Assembly (NCBI GenBank): GCA_027483425.1
Contig: JAIXUR010000171.1
Location: 1 to 20,229, forward strand
Reading direction: 5' to 3'
DNA from: Cyanobacteriota bacterium
GTDB taxonomy: Bacteria; Cyanobacteriota; Cyanobacteriia; Phormidesmidales; Phormidesmidaceae
Length of the DNA: 20,229 nucleotides
The notes beneath the pieces are model-generated. The model searched no databases and was not told the DNA's origin. It saw only the letters and a program-made list of their open reading frames with translations. Shown here piece by piece: positions 6,679-13,922 of this stretch (positions are counted from its first letter, which is position 1; every line of letters starts with the position of its first letter). Made by a program: the position numbers and the translations under genes.

Positions 6679-8073
6679 AACCGATTGGGAAAACTGGCGG
6701 ACGGTGCGATTTCTCAGGTAGGGATCAAACACGGCGGCAATGTTGCGGATCAGCAGCCGTCCGGCGGGCAACACCTCAATGTGGTTGGGCGTCAGCCGCA
6801 CCAGACCATCGGCGGCCAAAACCTTTAAATCTTGGCGTTCGCGGGCGAAGTAGTCGTCAAAGTCTTGGTCAAAGCTGAGGTGATACTTGTCTTGAATGGC
6901 AGACTTCGATAGCTCAAATTGACACATCAGCTCCATAATCACGGCCCGACGCAGAATGTCGTCTCGACTCAGCACCACACCCCGCTCCAGGGGCAAACTA
7001 TCGGCATCCATGGCTTTATAGAAGTCGCGCAGCCCTTTGTGATTTTGGGCGTAAACGTCGTGGAGCATGCTGATGGAGGTCATGCCAAAGCCCAGTAGGT
7101 CAGACTCGGGCAAAGTGGTGTAGCCCTGGAAGTTGCGGTGCAGCTGGCCTTGAGATTGCGCGATCGCCAGCTCATCCCTGGCCTTGGCAAAGTGATCCAT
7201 GCCAATGAACTGGTAGCCCGCTGCGGTCAGGCGATCGATGGTCATGTGGAAAATTTCGAGTTTTTCCTCGGGGCCGGGCAGGGTGGCGGGGTCAATGTGC
7301 TTTTTCTGAACCGGTTTGAGCCAGGGCACGTAGGCAAAGTTGAAAACGGCGATGCGATCGGGGTCGAGGTGCAGGGTTTTGTCAATGGTGTCGCGAAAGG
7401 TGGCCAGGGTTTGGTAGGGCAGCCCGTAGATCAGATCCACATTCACGCTCTCAAAGCCCGCCTGCCGGAGCCAGCCCATGGCATCAAACAACATCGCCTC
7501 GGGCTGAATGCGGTTGACCGCCGCCTGCACCTTGAGGTTAAAGTCTTGTAGACCGAAGCTCACCCGTTTAAAGCCCAGGTCTCTGAGAAACTGCACATAG
7601 TCGCGATCTAGATCCCGAGGGTTCACCTCAATGGAAATTTCGGCCTCCGGCTCAAACTCAAAGTGCTGGTGGAGCACCGTCCACAGGCGCTCCACCTGGG
7701 CCTTTGTCAGGTAGCTCGGGGTGCCGCCGCCCCAGTGTAGTTGGTTGACCTGGCGGTTAGAGACCCGCTGGGCCACCTGGGCAATGTTGCGCTCCAGGTA
7801 GTCCAGATAGGGATCGGCCACTTTTTTATGGCGGGTGATCACCGTATTGCAGCCGCAGAAGTAGCAGGCCGACTCACAAAAGGGAATGTGGCAGTAGAGC
7901 GACAGGGGCGTCTGCTTGTAGTTGCCGACGGCCACAGCCGCCTCAAAATCTCGGGAGCTAAAGCTTTCTTTCATCTCCGTCGCCGGAGGATAGCTGGTGT
8001 AGCGGGGCAGCGGCTGGTTGTACTTGTGCAGCAGCGCCGGGTCAAAAACAACGGGATTGACAACAGAGAGCAT
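6676..8073 (-). CDS. hemN: Oxygen-independent coproporphyrinogen III dehydrogenase
   Basis: Radical SAM enzyme that decarboxylates coproporphyrinogen III to protoporphyrinogen IX without O2, feeding both heme and chlorophyll. With the start at 8073 the protein has 465 aa, close to E. coli HemN (457). It shows the HemN-specific C66-X3-C70-X2-C73-X-C75 motif (PFCESACYFCGC), HWGGGTPSYL, and FGLQDFNLKVQAAVNRIQ, which mark true coproporphyrinogen dehydrogenase rather than the HemW heme chaperone. The frame stays open up to a TTG at 8142, but those 23 extra codons overlap a REP-like repeat (8101 onward) and the family N-terminus fits the ATG at 8073 (PVVFDPALLHKYNQPLPRYTSYP). No clear ribosome site precedes it. 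It lies 286 bp downstream of the heme oxygenase gene on the same strand. Its TAA stop coincides with the target duplication of a MITE. Confidence 0.95.
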   Translation of the reverse strand: MLSVVNPVVFDPALLHKYNQPLPRYTSYPPATEMKESFSSRDFEAAVAVGNYKQTPLSLYCHIPFCESACYFCGCNTVITRHKKVADPYLDYLERNIAQVAQRVSNRQVNQLHWGGGTPSYLTKAQVERLWTVLHQHFEFEPEAEISIEVNPRDLDRDYVQFLRDLGFKRVSFGLQDFNLKVQAAVNRIQPEAMLFDAMGWLRQAGFESVNVDLIYGLPYQTLATFRDTIDKTLHLDPDRIAVFNFAYVPWLKPVQKKHIDPATLPGPEEKLEIFHMTIDRLTAAGYQFIGMDHFAKARDELAIAQSQGQLHRNFQGYTTLPESDLLGFGMTSISMLHDVYAQNHKGLRDFYKAMDADSLPLERGVVLSRDDILRRAVIMELMCQFELSKSAIQDKYHLSFDQDFDDYFARERQDLKVLAADGLVRLTPNHIEVLPAGRLLIRNIAAVFDPYLRNRTVRQFSQSV

Positions 8074-8100
8074 AGTAATTAAGTGTGTGCAAAAGGTGGA

Positions 8101-8204
8101 TAGATCTGTAGGGTGCATTCGCGGCTGGTCAACCAAAGCCAATCACCCCACACTGGGCTAGCCGCAATGCACCGCTAGGATGCCGTGAAGATGGTGCATT
8201 GCGG
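8101..8204. repeat. REP-like repeat, copy 1, between heme oxygenase and hemN
   Basis: Begins TAGATCTGTAGGGTGCAT, then CGCGGCT, and after a variable centre AGCCGCAATGCACCGCT (8160-8176) and ATGGTGCATTGCGG (8191-8204). The same blocks recur in the same order in copy 2. The core resembles the GTAGGGTGCAT-type palindromic repeats common in bacterial intergenic regions. It can fold as nested inverted repeats (GGTGCATT/AATGCACC). Confidence 0.7.
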
Positions 8205-8224
8205 CCAAGGGAGCGATCGCAACG

Positions 8225-8354
8225 TAGATCTGTAGGGTGCATCCGCGGCTCTTTCTCTCTAGCAAAGCACCCTAGGTTCAGGCTTTTGAGCCGCAATGCA
8301 CCGCTCACTGAATGCCGAGGAAATGGTGCATTGCTTCGCTAATGCACCCTACAG
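8225..8354. repeat. REP-like repeat, copy 2, with CTGTAGGGTGCAT inverted ends
   Basis: Starts with the same 18-bp block as copy 1 (TAGATCTGTAGGGTGCAT), carries the same AGCCGCAATGCACCGCT block (8289-8305) and ATGGTGCATTGC, and ends in ATGCACCCTACAG (8342-8354), the exact reverse complement of CTGTAGGGTGCAT at its left end. The complete unit is therefore palindromic overall, and copy 1 appears to lack the right end. It ends 5 bp before the heme oxygenase stop codon. Confidence 0.7.
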
Positions 8355-8359
8355 TTGGC

Positions 8360-9109
8360 CTACTCCGTCGCGACCAGGGCCACCATGCCGTGGTGGGGGT
8401 GCGGCTCGGTGCTGCCGGGGCGATCTTGGCGGGTAATCAAGTCAAAGACATGGTCACCCACCGCTGCCCGCACATCCGGCTCCAGCTCGTGGAAGACATC
8501 GCGGTTGAGGGCAAAGGCCAAGTTCGCCTCATCCACTAGCTGCTGAATCAGGGTTTCATCCACTGGCAGGCTATTGAGCGCTTCGCGGTACTTGAGTTTA
8601 AAGTCGCGCTTGGCCTCGACCGTGGGCAGCTGGTCAAACTCGTGGAGGCCGGTGCCTTGATCCGGCGGCAGGTTCAGGGCCGATCGCACGATGTGCCGCA
8701 GCCCCTGGCCCCCGGAGAGATCGCCCATGTAGCGCACGTAGGCGTGGGCCACCAGCAGAGCCGGGTTGGTAGCCGAAACTTCGAGAATGCGGTTGACATA
8801 GCGCTGGCCAGCGGGGGTAGCCACTATGTCATGCTGCCAGCGATCGCCGTAGTAGTAGGCCAGGTCATCCTCGAGCTTCTGGGTACGCAGCAGCTCCGCA
8901 AACACCATCGGCCCCACCACGGGATGCTGCTGATGACGGGCCATTTCACCTTCCAGGGTGCTGTAGAGAAAATAGAGATCAGCGGTCAGTTTTTTGAAGG
9001 GCTCTAGTTCTACTACCCCCTTCAAAAAGCACTTCATGAACGCCGTATTTTCAGACAGGGTGTGGGAGATCTGGGTGCCTTCCCGCAGGCGCAGGGCTAA
9101 ATCAGTCAT
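8360..9109 (-). CDS. ho2: Heme oxygenase, biliverdin-forming (likely low-oxygen ho2 paralogue)
   Basis: Cleaves heme to biliverdin IXa, CO and iron with reduced ferredoxin, the first step to phycobilins. The 249-aa protein has the N-terminal motif LREGTQISHTLSEN with the expected proximal heme ligand His16, the KCFLKGVVE helix, YFLYSTLE, and the distal-helix GDLSGGQGL at 129-137. Size matches cyanobacterial heme oxygenases (about 240-250 aa). The C-terminus ends in a short His-rich tail (PHPHHG). Start at 9109 is preceded by AAGG about 7 nt upstream and by a good promoter at 9142-9170. In Synechocystis and Synechococcus PCC 7002 a second heme oxygenase clusters with hemN and a second aerobic cyclase and is induced under low oxygen; the same trio here argues for ho2 rather than ho1, but sequence alone does not decide. 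Confidence 0.94.
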   Translation of the reverse strand: MTDLALRLREGTQISHTLSENTAFMKCFLKGVVELEPFKKLTADLYFLYSTLEGEMARHQQHPVVGPMVFAELLRTQKLEDDLAYYYGDRWQHDIVATPAGQRYVNRILEVSATNPALLVAHAYVRYMGDLSGGQGLRHIVRSALNLPPDQGTGLHEFDQLPTVEAKRDFKLKYREALNSLPVDETLIQQLVDEANLAFALNRDVFHELEPDVRAAVGDHVFDLITRQDRPGSTEPHPHHGMVALVATE

Positions 9110-9132
9110 GGGTATACCTTGTAAGCTAAAAT

Positions 9133-9155
9133 CTTTTAATCACTATACAGCTATT
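9133..9155 (-). promoter_or_regulatory. Shared 23-bp motif, heme-oxygenase copy
   Basis: On the minus strand this has AATAGCT, TA, AG and GATTAA at the same spacing as 9428-9450 on the plus strand; 18 of 23 positions are identical without a gap. It covers the -10 box of the heme oxygenase promoter. The dyad symmetry seen in the chlA copy is weaker here. Confidence 0.55.
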
Positions 9156-9170
9156 GAACGCTCTAGCCAA
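9142..9170 (-). promoter_or_regulatory. Sigma70-type promoter of the heme oxygenase gene
   Basis: On the minus strand TTGGCT (9165-9170) is followed after exactly 17 bp by TATAGT (9142-9147). This is close to the housekeeping consensus at ideal spacing and about 33 bp before the heme oxygenase start codon. It likely transcribes ho2 and possibly the leftward genes behind it. Confidence 0.6.
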
Positions 9171-9420
9171 TTCTGTAGATAACGTTTTGTGTCGTCCTTG
9201 GTCAAGGCGGCATCGGCCAAAAGGCTGTCAGGAGGTTTTGAGAACAGACGAGTCCCCAGCTAGGGATGCAGGCCCTGTGCCTTTAGGAGCAAACACCATG
9301 CCTGAACATTTTCGGTGCCAGGCTTGTCCTTGAAAGGCCTGAATTCCAGCCGTTGGATGGCAGGCTCAACGCGAAACGCTAATTTTCTTAACCCAAGTCA
9401 ACCGCTCGGGATCCTCGTGC

Positions 9421-9450
9421 TATGATTAATAGCTATAAAGCGATTAAGTG
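9421..9450 (+). promoter_or_regulatory. Promoter region and 22-bp dyad upstream of chlA/acsF
   Basis: Candidate -10 boxes are TATGAT (9421-9426) and TATAAA (9434-9439); neither has a good -35 box at 16-18 bp, which suggests that an activator is needed. A dyad of TTAATAGC (9426-9433), six bases, and GCGATTAA (9440-9447) has 7 of 8 arm positions matching and covers the -10 region. Its right part (9428-9450) is the 23-bp motif also found at the heme oxygenase promoter. In other cyanobacteria the MarR-family protein ChlR controls the equivalent genes; whether it binds this site is inference. Confidence 0.5.
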
Positions 9451-9494
9451 ATTCGACCGTCGTTCTCCCCGTTGTCTATCCCCGAAGTATTCCT

Positions 9495-10565
9495 ATGGTG
9501 ACTGCTCTTCCCGCCCCTAAGGCTGGCAACAGCCAAGTGAAAACCGCCATTGCAGAAAACCTGCTATCGCCCCGGTTCTACATCACCGACTTTGACAAAG
9601 CCGCGACGATGGATCTGTCTCTGGAAGCCGAGGGGCTCCAGGCGATGCTCAATGAGATGCGGGCTGACTACAATCGCCACCACTTCAGCCGCGACGACTC
9701 CTTTAAGCAGGGCTGGGATCACATCCAGGGAGAGGAGCGGCAGGCCTTTATCGACTACCTAGAGCGTTCCTGCGTCTCGGAATTTTCGGGTTTTTTGCTG
9801 TTTAAGGAACTATCGCGCCGCATCAAAGACCGTAGCCCAGTGCTGGCCGAAATCTTTAGCCTCATGGCCCGCGATGAGGCTCGCCACGCCGGGTTCCTCA
9901 ACAAGTGCATGCAGGACTTTCACATTTCCCTGGACCTGGCCAAGCTGACCAAGAACCGCACCTACACCTTCTTCCCGGTGGAGTGGATTGTCTACGCCGT
10001 GTACCTGTCTGAGAAAATTGGCTACTGGCGCTATATCCTCATCTACCGTCACCTGGAGCAGCATCCCGAGCATTGCTTCTATCCACTGTTCAACTACTTC
10101 GAGAGCTGGTGCCAGGATGAGAACCGCCACGGCGATATTTTTAAGGTGCTGGTGCGATCGCAGCCCGACCTCTGGCAAACCTGGCAGGGTCGTCTCTGGA
10201 GCCGCTTCTTTCTCCTGTCTGTGTTTGCTACCCACAGCCTGACCGTCCATGAACGGGCCAAGTTTTATACCATGCTGGGCTTAGACGCCACTCAGTTCGA
10301 CACCGAAGTGGTGCGCAAAACCAACGATACCGCCGCCCGTGCCTTCCCCGTGTCGCTCAACGTTGACCACCCCGACTTCTTTCCTCGCCTAGAGCGGGCC
10401 GCCGATCGCAACCTCAAAATCAAGCAGCTGATGGCCAGCTCAGCCCCTGGCTGGGTCAAGCAACTGCGCAAGATCCCCCTGGTCCTGGGTATCGCGGGTG
10501 ACCTACTGCGGCTCTACTTAATTAAGCCCCTGGATGCCGAAGCCCTACGGGGCACGGTTCGGTAA
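9495..10565 (+). CDS. acsF: Aerobic Mg-protoporphyrin IX monomethyl ester (oxidative) cyclase, AcsF/ChlA
   Basis: Membrane-associated di-iron oxygenase that makes the isocyclic ring of chlorophyll with O2. The 356 aa match the usual family length (about 350-360). The carboxylate-bridged di-iron motifs are visible: Glu96 in SEFSGF, the first DEARH at 127-131 and the second DENRH at 208-212. FFPVEWIVYAVYLSEKIGYWRYI (159-181) and the conserved C-terminal DLLRLYLIKPLDAEALRGTVR are typical. Start ATG 9495 has only a weak ribosome site. It is divergent from the heme oxygenase gene and shares its control region, which suggests the low-oxygen isoform (ChlAII-type), but whether a second acsF exists elsewhere in this genome cannot be seen. 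It ends at a strong hairpin terminator. Remarkably, the O2-independent enzyme for the same reaction is encoded 3 kb away. Confidence 0.96.
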   Translation: MVTALPAPKAGNSQVKTAIAENLLSPRFYITDFDKAATMDLSLEAEGLQAMLNEMRADYNRHHFSRDDSFKQGWDHIQGEERQAFIDYLERSCVSEFSGFLLFKELSRRIKDRSPVLAEIFSLMARDEARHAGFLNKCMQDFHISLDLAKLTKNRTYTFFPVEWIVYAVYLSEKIGYWRYILIYRHLEQHPEHCFYPLFNYFESWCQDENRHGDIFKVLVRSQPDLWQTWQGRLWSRFFLLSVFATHSLTVHERAKFYTMLGLDATQFDTEVVRKTNDTAARAFPVSLNVDHPDFFPRLERAADRNLKIKQLMASSAPGWVKQLRKIPLVLGIAGDLLRLYLIKPLDAEALRGTVR

Positions 10566-10584
10566 TCATAGACGACGCGTTAGG

Positions 10585-10611
10585 CCCCAGGGGTTTTCAA
10601 AACCCCTGGGG
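10585..10611. terminator. Terminator between chlA and the pentapeptide gene
   Basis: CCCCAGGGGTTTT and AAAACCCCTGGGG are perfect 13-bp arms around one central base, lying 20 bp after the chlA stop codon and 11 bp before the end of the convergent pentapeptide gene. The A4/T4 segments lie inside the stem rather than after it, so a long U-tail is lacking; it probably serves both directions. Confidence 0.7.
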
Positions 10612-10622
10612 TCTTGCCAATG

Positions 10623-11336
10623 TTAAGGCTGCAGGGTGCCATTGGGCAGAGTCGCCCCAGTGAGGTCAGCTTGGGCCAGAATAGCACCGGTCAGATCGGC
10701 CCCTTGCAGGTTTGCCCTGCACAAAATGGCTCCCGTCAGGTCGGCGTAGCTCAGGTCAGCCCCCTGTAAGTTAGCCCCACTCAGATCGGTCCTAGGGGCA
10801 TCGGGACGAGCGCTCTGGCCCAGTTGGGCGCGGCAAAGTCTGGCCTCACTCAGATTAGCCTGGGCGAGTTGGGCACCATTGAGGTGAGCATAGCTGAGGT
10901 CGGCCCGCTGTAAATTGGCCCCGATCAGGTTAGTTTGCTGGTCAGAACTGGGGCGAAAGTCAGCGTCAATCAGCAGCGCTTCGGATAGGTTCGCATCCTG
11001 AAAATTAACGCCGCAGAGAATAGCTTTGATCAAGTTAGCCTGGCTGAGCTGAGCCCGTACAAACACAGAACCACTCAGGTCAGCATCTCGAAACTGGGCC
11101 TGGGGACACTGGGCCGCAGTAAAGTCAGCCCCCCATAGGAGGGCTTCGCTGAGATCAGTCTGGGCGAAGGTGCTCTGCCTAAAGTGGGTGCGGCCCAGCC
11201 GGGCTTGGCGCAGGTCACTGTGGCTAAAATCGGCCCCGCTGAGGTCGGCTTGCAGCAGTTCAACCTCAATCAGCCTAAGGCCAGAGAAGGCGCGATCGCC
11301 CCTTCGATAACGGTCTAAAATCTCACCTGCATCCAT
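10623..11336 (-). CDS. Pentapeptide-repeat protein
   Basis: A 237-aa protein made almost entirely of A(D/N)LXX pentapeptides (for example ADLSGADFSHSDLRQARL, ANLSEALLIDADF, ADLTGAILAQADLTGATL), predicted to fold as a right-handed quadrilateral beta-helix. The first about 28 residues (MDAGEILDRYRRGDRAFSGLRLIEVEL) form a short helix-containing cap of the kind often seen before such repeats in cyanobacteria. There is no signal peptide, membrane segment or attached enzymatic domain, so it is likely cytoplasmic. An interruption near residues 166-176 (QLGQSARPDAPRTDL) breaks the repeat register and probably forms a loop. The start is preceded by GAGGGGTGA. It is convergent with chlA and shares its terminator. 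These proteins are abundant in cyanobacteria; no function can be assigned from sequence. Confidence 0.9.
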   Translation of the reverse strand: MDAGEILDRYRRGDRAFSGLRLIEVELLQADLSGADFSHSDLRQARLGRTHFRQSTFAQTDLSEALLWGADFTAAQCPQAQFRDADLSGSVFVRAQLSQANLIKAILCGVNFQDANLSEALLIDADFRPSSDQQTNLIGANLQRADLSYAHLNGAQLAQANLSEARLCRAQLGQSARPDAPRTDLSGANLQGADLSYADLTGAILCRANLQGADLTGAILAQADLTGATLPNGTLQP

Positions 11337-11945
11337 CGGTCACCCCTCGCAAACTCACCCCAGCAGTGTACTGCACGCAGCCAGCGTAGAGACGCTGTGC
11401 TTAAGCCTTTGTGAAGACTCCGGGAAAATACCTAAAAAGCTATGAACTTCGGGGATCAACGCCAGTGCGATCGCGTTACCTATGTCACCATCGAATTATT
11501 GCGGGAGAGAAAAATGCCGGAGCAGTTACCACTGCTTTTCGCGCTGATATCTATCCAACACTCACCTGAAATCGGTCACAAATCATCTGTCATTCCCAGG
11601 TGGTCAATGTTAATCCATGTCGCCTGGGCCCTGGGCTGAGGGAATTCTCAGACTTCACGCCAGTGTTGACCTAGACCCATCGAGCTACTGCGCCAGAAAA
11701 CCTCAAAACAACTTGATTAAACCTGCTCCTTCATGTCTTTGCGATGGGGGGAGGGGACGATCAAGATGTTCACTGGCATTTCTGTATCAAAAGCTACGAA
11801 ATACTTCGTCTATTTCGGCTCAGTCCAGCCGAAAAGCGTCCATCGATCCGAGCCGTAAGCGCTGTCCGAGGGAGTTCTCCCCCGGCAGTGATGGCTTTTT
11901 GATGCCAAGACTACCGTAAACATTTATCGGAGACTGTAGGTTGAT
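11337..11945. other. 609-bp intergenic region with small dyads
   Basis: Divergent spacer between the pentapeptide gene and the sugar phosphorylase gene. Short open frames (11442-11639, 11617-11919) have no family resemblance. Dyads present: GCAGT-GT-ACTGC (11363-11374), CAGCGT-AGAG-ACGCTG (11382-11397), ACGAA-ATAC-TTCGT (11796-11809), and the one at 11813-11834. No promoter was assigned with confidence. Confidence 0.55.
11813..11834. promoter_or_regulatory. 8-bp-arm inverted repeat upstream of the sugar phosphorylase gene
   Basis: TTTCGGCT and AGCCGAAA are perfect arms around six bases, 111 bp before the phosphorylase start and immediately after a second small hairpin (ACGAA/TTCGT). Size and spacing suit an operator for a dimeric regulator or an RNA hairpin. 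No T-run follows in either direction, so it is not an obvious terminator. Confidence 0.4.
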
Positions 11946-13841
11946 ATGACCGTCGCAAAAAATAGAACTAAACAATCTGCATCGGGCCCTCAGCAAGACT
12001 TCTTGGCCCAGACGCCTGCCCAAAATTACTCTATAAATAAATCAGCTAATAAGACAGATATCCCCGTAGAGAGCCCATCGCTAAACCGCGTGACTAATAA
12101 CATCAAGCCCCTGCTAGAAAAGGTCTACCCCCCAGAAACGGCGGAGTGGTTGACCACCAAGATCTTCGCGCTGGTCAAAGACACCCTGTGCCCCTCGGGT
12201 CGCGAAGATCTGAAAAAGTGGAATCACAACAATGTGCTGCTGATCACCTACGGCGATACCATCTGTGATGGTCAGCGGGCCCCGCTGTCGGTACTGGCCG
12301 AGTTTCTCGAAACCCACCTGTACGACACCATTACCGGCGTTCACATTCTGCCCTTTTTCCCCTACAGCTCCGATGATGGCTTTGCCATTATCGACTACCT
12401 CAAGGTCAACCCCGAACTGGGCAACTGGGAGGATATCCGGCGCATTGCCACCCACTTCAACCTGATGGCCGACCTGGTGATTAACCACATCTCCAGTCAG
12501 CACGAGTGGTTTCAGCAGTTTCAGCACAATGAACTGCCCGGTCGCGACTACTTCATTACCGCCGACCCCAGCGAAGACCTCTCCCAGGTGGTGCGCCCCC
12601 GCAGCTCGCCGCTGCTGACCCCGGTGAGCACCCCCGAGGGCGAAAAGTATGTGTGGACCACCTTTAGCGCCGACCAGGTCGACGTTAACTTCGAGAACCC
12701 CGACGTGCTGATCGAGTACGTCAAGATCATCCTGTCCTACGTCGAGGCCGGGGCGCGCTACATTCGCCTCGATGCGGTGGGCTTTTTGTGGAAAAAGCCG
12801 GGCACCAACTGCATGCACCTGCCCGAAACCCACGCCGTGGTGCGCCTATTCCGCGAGATTTTGCAGCTCGTTGACCCCGGTATTTCACTGATTACCGAAA
12901 CCAACGTGCCCAACCGCGAGAACCTGAGCTACTTCGGCAACCGCAACGAAGCCCACATGATCTACAACTTCAGCCTGCCGCCGCTGCTGCTGAATGCCCT
13001 CATGCAGGGTCGCTCAGACCACCTCAAAACCTGGATGATGAGCATGCCCCCGGCCCCCATCGGCTGCGCCTACTTTAACTTCACCGCCTCCCACGACGGG
13101 ATTGGTATGCGCCCCGCCGAAGGATTGCTCACCGACGACGAGTACGGGCAGTTGATTACCGCCATGCGCAATTTTGGCGGCAAAATTAGCATGCGCAGTC
13201 GCCCCGATGGCACCGAGTCGCCCTACGAGATCAACATCTCGTTGTTTGATGCCCTCAAGGGCACGGTCAAGGGCGAAGACCAGTGGCAGATAGAGCGCTT
13301 TCTCTGCTCCCAGACCATCATGATGGCCCTGGAGGGCATTCCGGCCTTCTACATCCACAGTCTGCTGGCGACCCACAACTACACCGAGGGCGTCGAAGCA
13401 ACGGGCCACAACCGCACCATCAACCGCTATAAGTGGGATCTGGAGGCGCTGGAAGCCGCCCTGGCTGACCCGACTACCCCCCACGCCCAGGTGCTGGAAG
13501 AACTGAAGCGGCTGATCAAAATTCGCCGCCAGCAAACGTCGTTTCATCCCAACGCCACCCAGTACACGCTGCACCCCATGAATCGGGCCCTGTTTGCCTT
13601 CTGGCGGCAGAGCCTAACCCGTGACCAGAGCATTTTCTCGGTGCACAACCTGAGCGACGAGCGGCAGGAACTGCTCCTGAGCGACCTCAACCTGGTCAGT
13701 ACCGACGACTGGTATGACCTGATCAGCGGCCACCGCTTTACCGATGGGCGCGAGGTCTACGAACTCCAGCCCTATCAGTCGGTCTGGATTACCAACAAGC
13801 CCAACTCGGCCCACGACGACACCATGCCCACCCTGTTGTAG
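11946..13841 (+). CDS. GH13 (subfamily 18) sugar phosphorylase, sucrose/glucosylglycerate phosphorylase type
   Basis: Retaining glycoside phosphorylase of the alpha-amylase clan that splits an alpha-glucoside with phosphate to give glucose 1-phosphate. Active-site residues: nucleophile Asp276 (YIRLDAVGFLWK), acid/base Glu318 (LITETNVPN), and transition-state Asp384 (TASHDGIGMRP). VHILPFFPYSSDDGFAIIDY, DLVINHISSQHEWFQ and VVRPRSSPLLT fit the sucrose-phosphorylase subfamily, and as remembered lie closer to the YcjM/glucosylglycerate phosphorylase branch than to classical sucrose phosphorylase; the substrate is not settled. Length 631 aa exceeds the usual 490-590 because the first about 48 residues are a polar, probably disordered extension with more AT-rich codons. 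GTAGG lies 6 nt before the ATG. It ends at a strong terminator. A role in turnover of a compatible solute or sucrose is inference. Confidence 0.9.
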   Translation: MTVAKNRTKQSASGPQQDFLAQTPAQNYSINKSANKTDIPVESPSLNRVTNNIKPLLEKVYPPETAEWLTTKIFALVKDTLCPSGREDLKKWNHNNVLLITYGDTICDGQRAPLSVLAEFLETHLYDTITGVHILPFFPYSSDDGFAIIDYLKVNPELGNWEDIRRIATHFNLMADLVINHISSQHEWFQQFQHNELPGRDYFITADPSEDLSQVVRPRSSPLLTPVSTPEGEKYVWTTFSADQVDVNFENPDVLIEYVKIILSYVEAGARYIRLDAVGFLWKKPGTNCMHLPETHAVVRLFREILQLVDPGISLITETNVPNRENLSYFGNRNEAHMIYNFSLPPLLLNALMQGRSDHLKTWMMSMPPAPIGCAYFNFTASHDGIGMRPAEGLLTDDEYGQLITAMRNFGGKISMRSRPDGTESPYEINISLFDALKGTVKGEDQWQIERFLCSQTIMMALEGIPAFYIHSLLATHNYTEGVEATGHNRTINRYKWDLEALEAALADPTTPHAQVLEELKRLIKIRRQQTSFHPNATQYTLHPMNRALFAFWRQSLTRDQSIFSVHNLSDERQELLLSDLNLVSTDDWYDLISGHRFTDGREVYELQPYQSVWITNKPNSAHDDTMPTLL

Positions 13842-13849
13842 GGGGCTTT

Positions 13850-13893
13850 AAACCCAGAGAGGAGCCCAATTATTGGGCTCCTCTTTGGGTTTT
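13850..13893. terminator. Strong bidirectional terminator after the sugar phosphorylase gene
   Basis: AGGAGCCCAAT (13860-13870) and ATTGGGCTCCT (13872-13882) are perfect 11-bp arms; outer AAACCCA (13850-13856) and TGGGTTT (13886-13892) extend the stem, ending in TTTT on the plus strand and matched by AAA on the other side. It lies between convergent genes and can serve both. Confidence 0.88.
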
Positions 13894-13922
13894 GCCGCAC
13901 TTTAAACCCGCAACACCAGGGC

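Larger units (their letters stand above)
9110..9494. other. Divergent regulatory region between heme oxygenase and chlA
   Basis: 385 bp with no credible gene. It holds the heme oxygenase promoter at one end and the chlA promoter and dyad at the other, with about 250 bp between. A 10-codon frame beginning at 9298 (ATG after GGAG) could be a leader peptide but has no supporting feature. No ChlR-type regulator gene is present next to the cluster. Confidence 0.6.

Noticed and set aside
8074..8142. N-terminal extension of hemN from a TTG codon
   Set aside because: The 23 codons lie partly in a REP-like repeat and are unlike HemN N-termini; the ATG at 8073 gives the normal length.
8101..8354. CRISPR array
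   Set aside because: Only two repeat units, of over 100 bp, with internal palindromes; no regular short repeats and spacers, and no cas genes.
11442..11919. Small open frames before the sugar phosphorylase gene
   Set aside because: Overlapping short frames without ribosome sites or recognisable motifs, interrupted by dyads.
12114..12833. 239-codon open frame on the minus strand
   Set aside because: Antisense shadow of the sugar phosphorylase gene; no recognisable domain.
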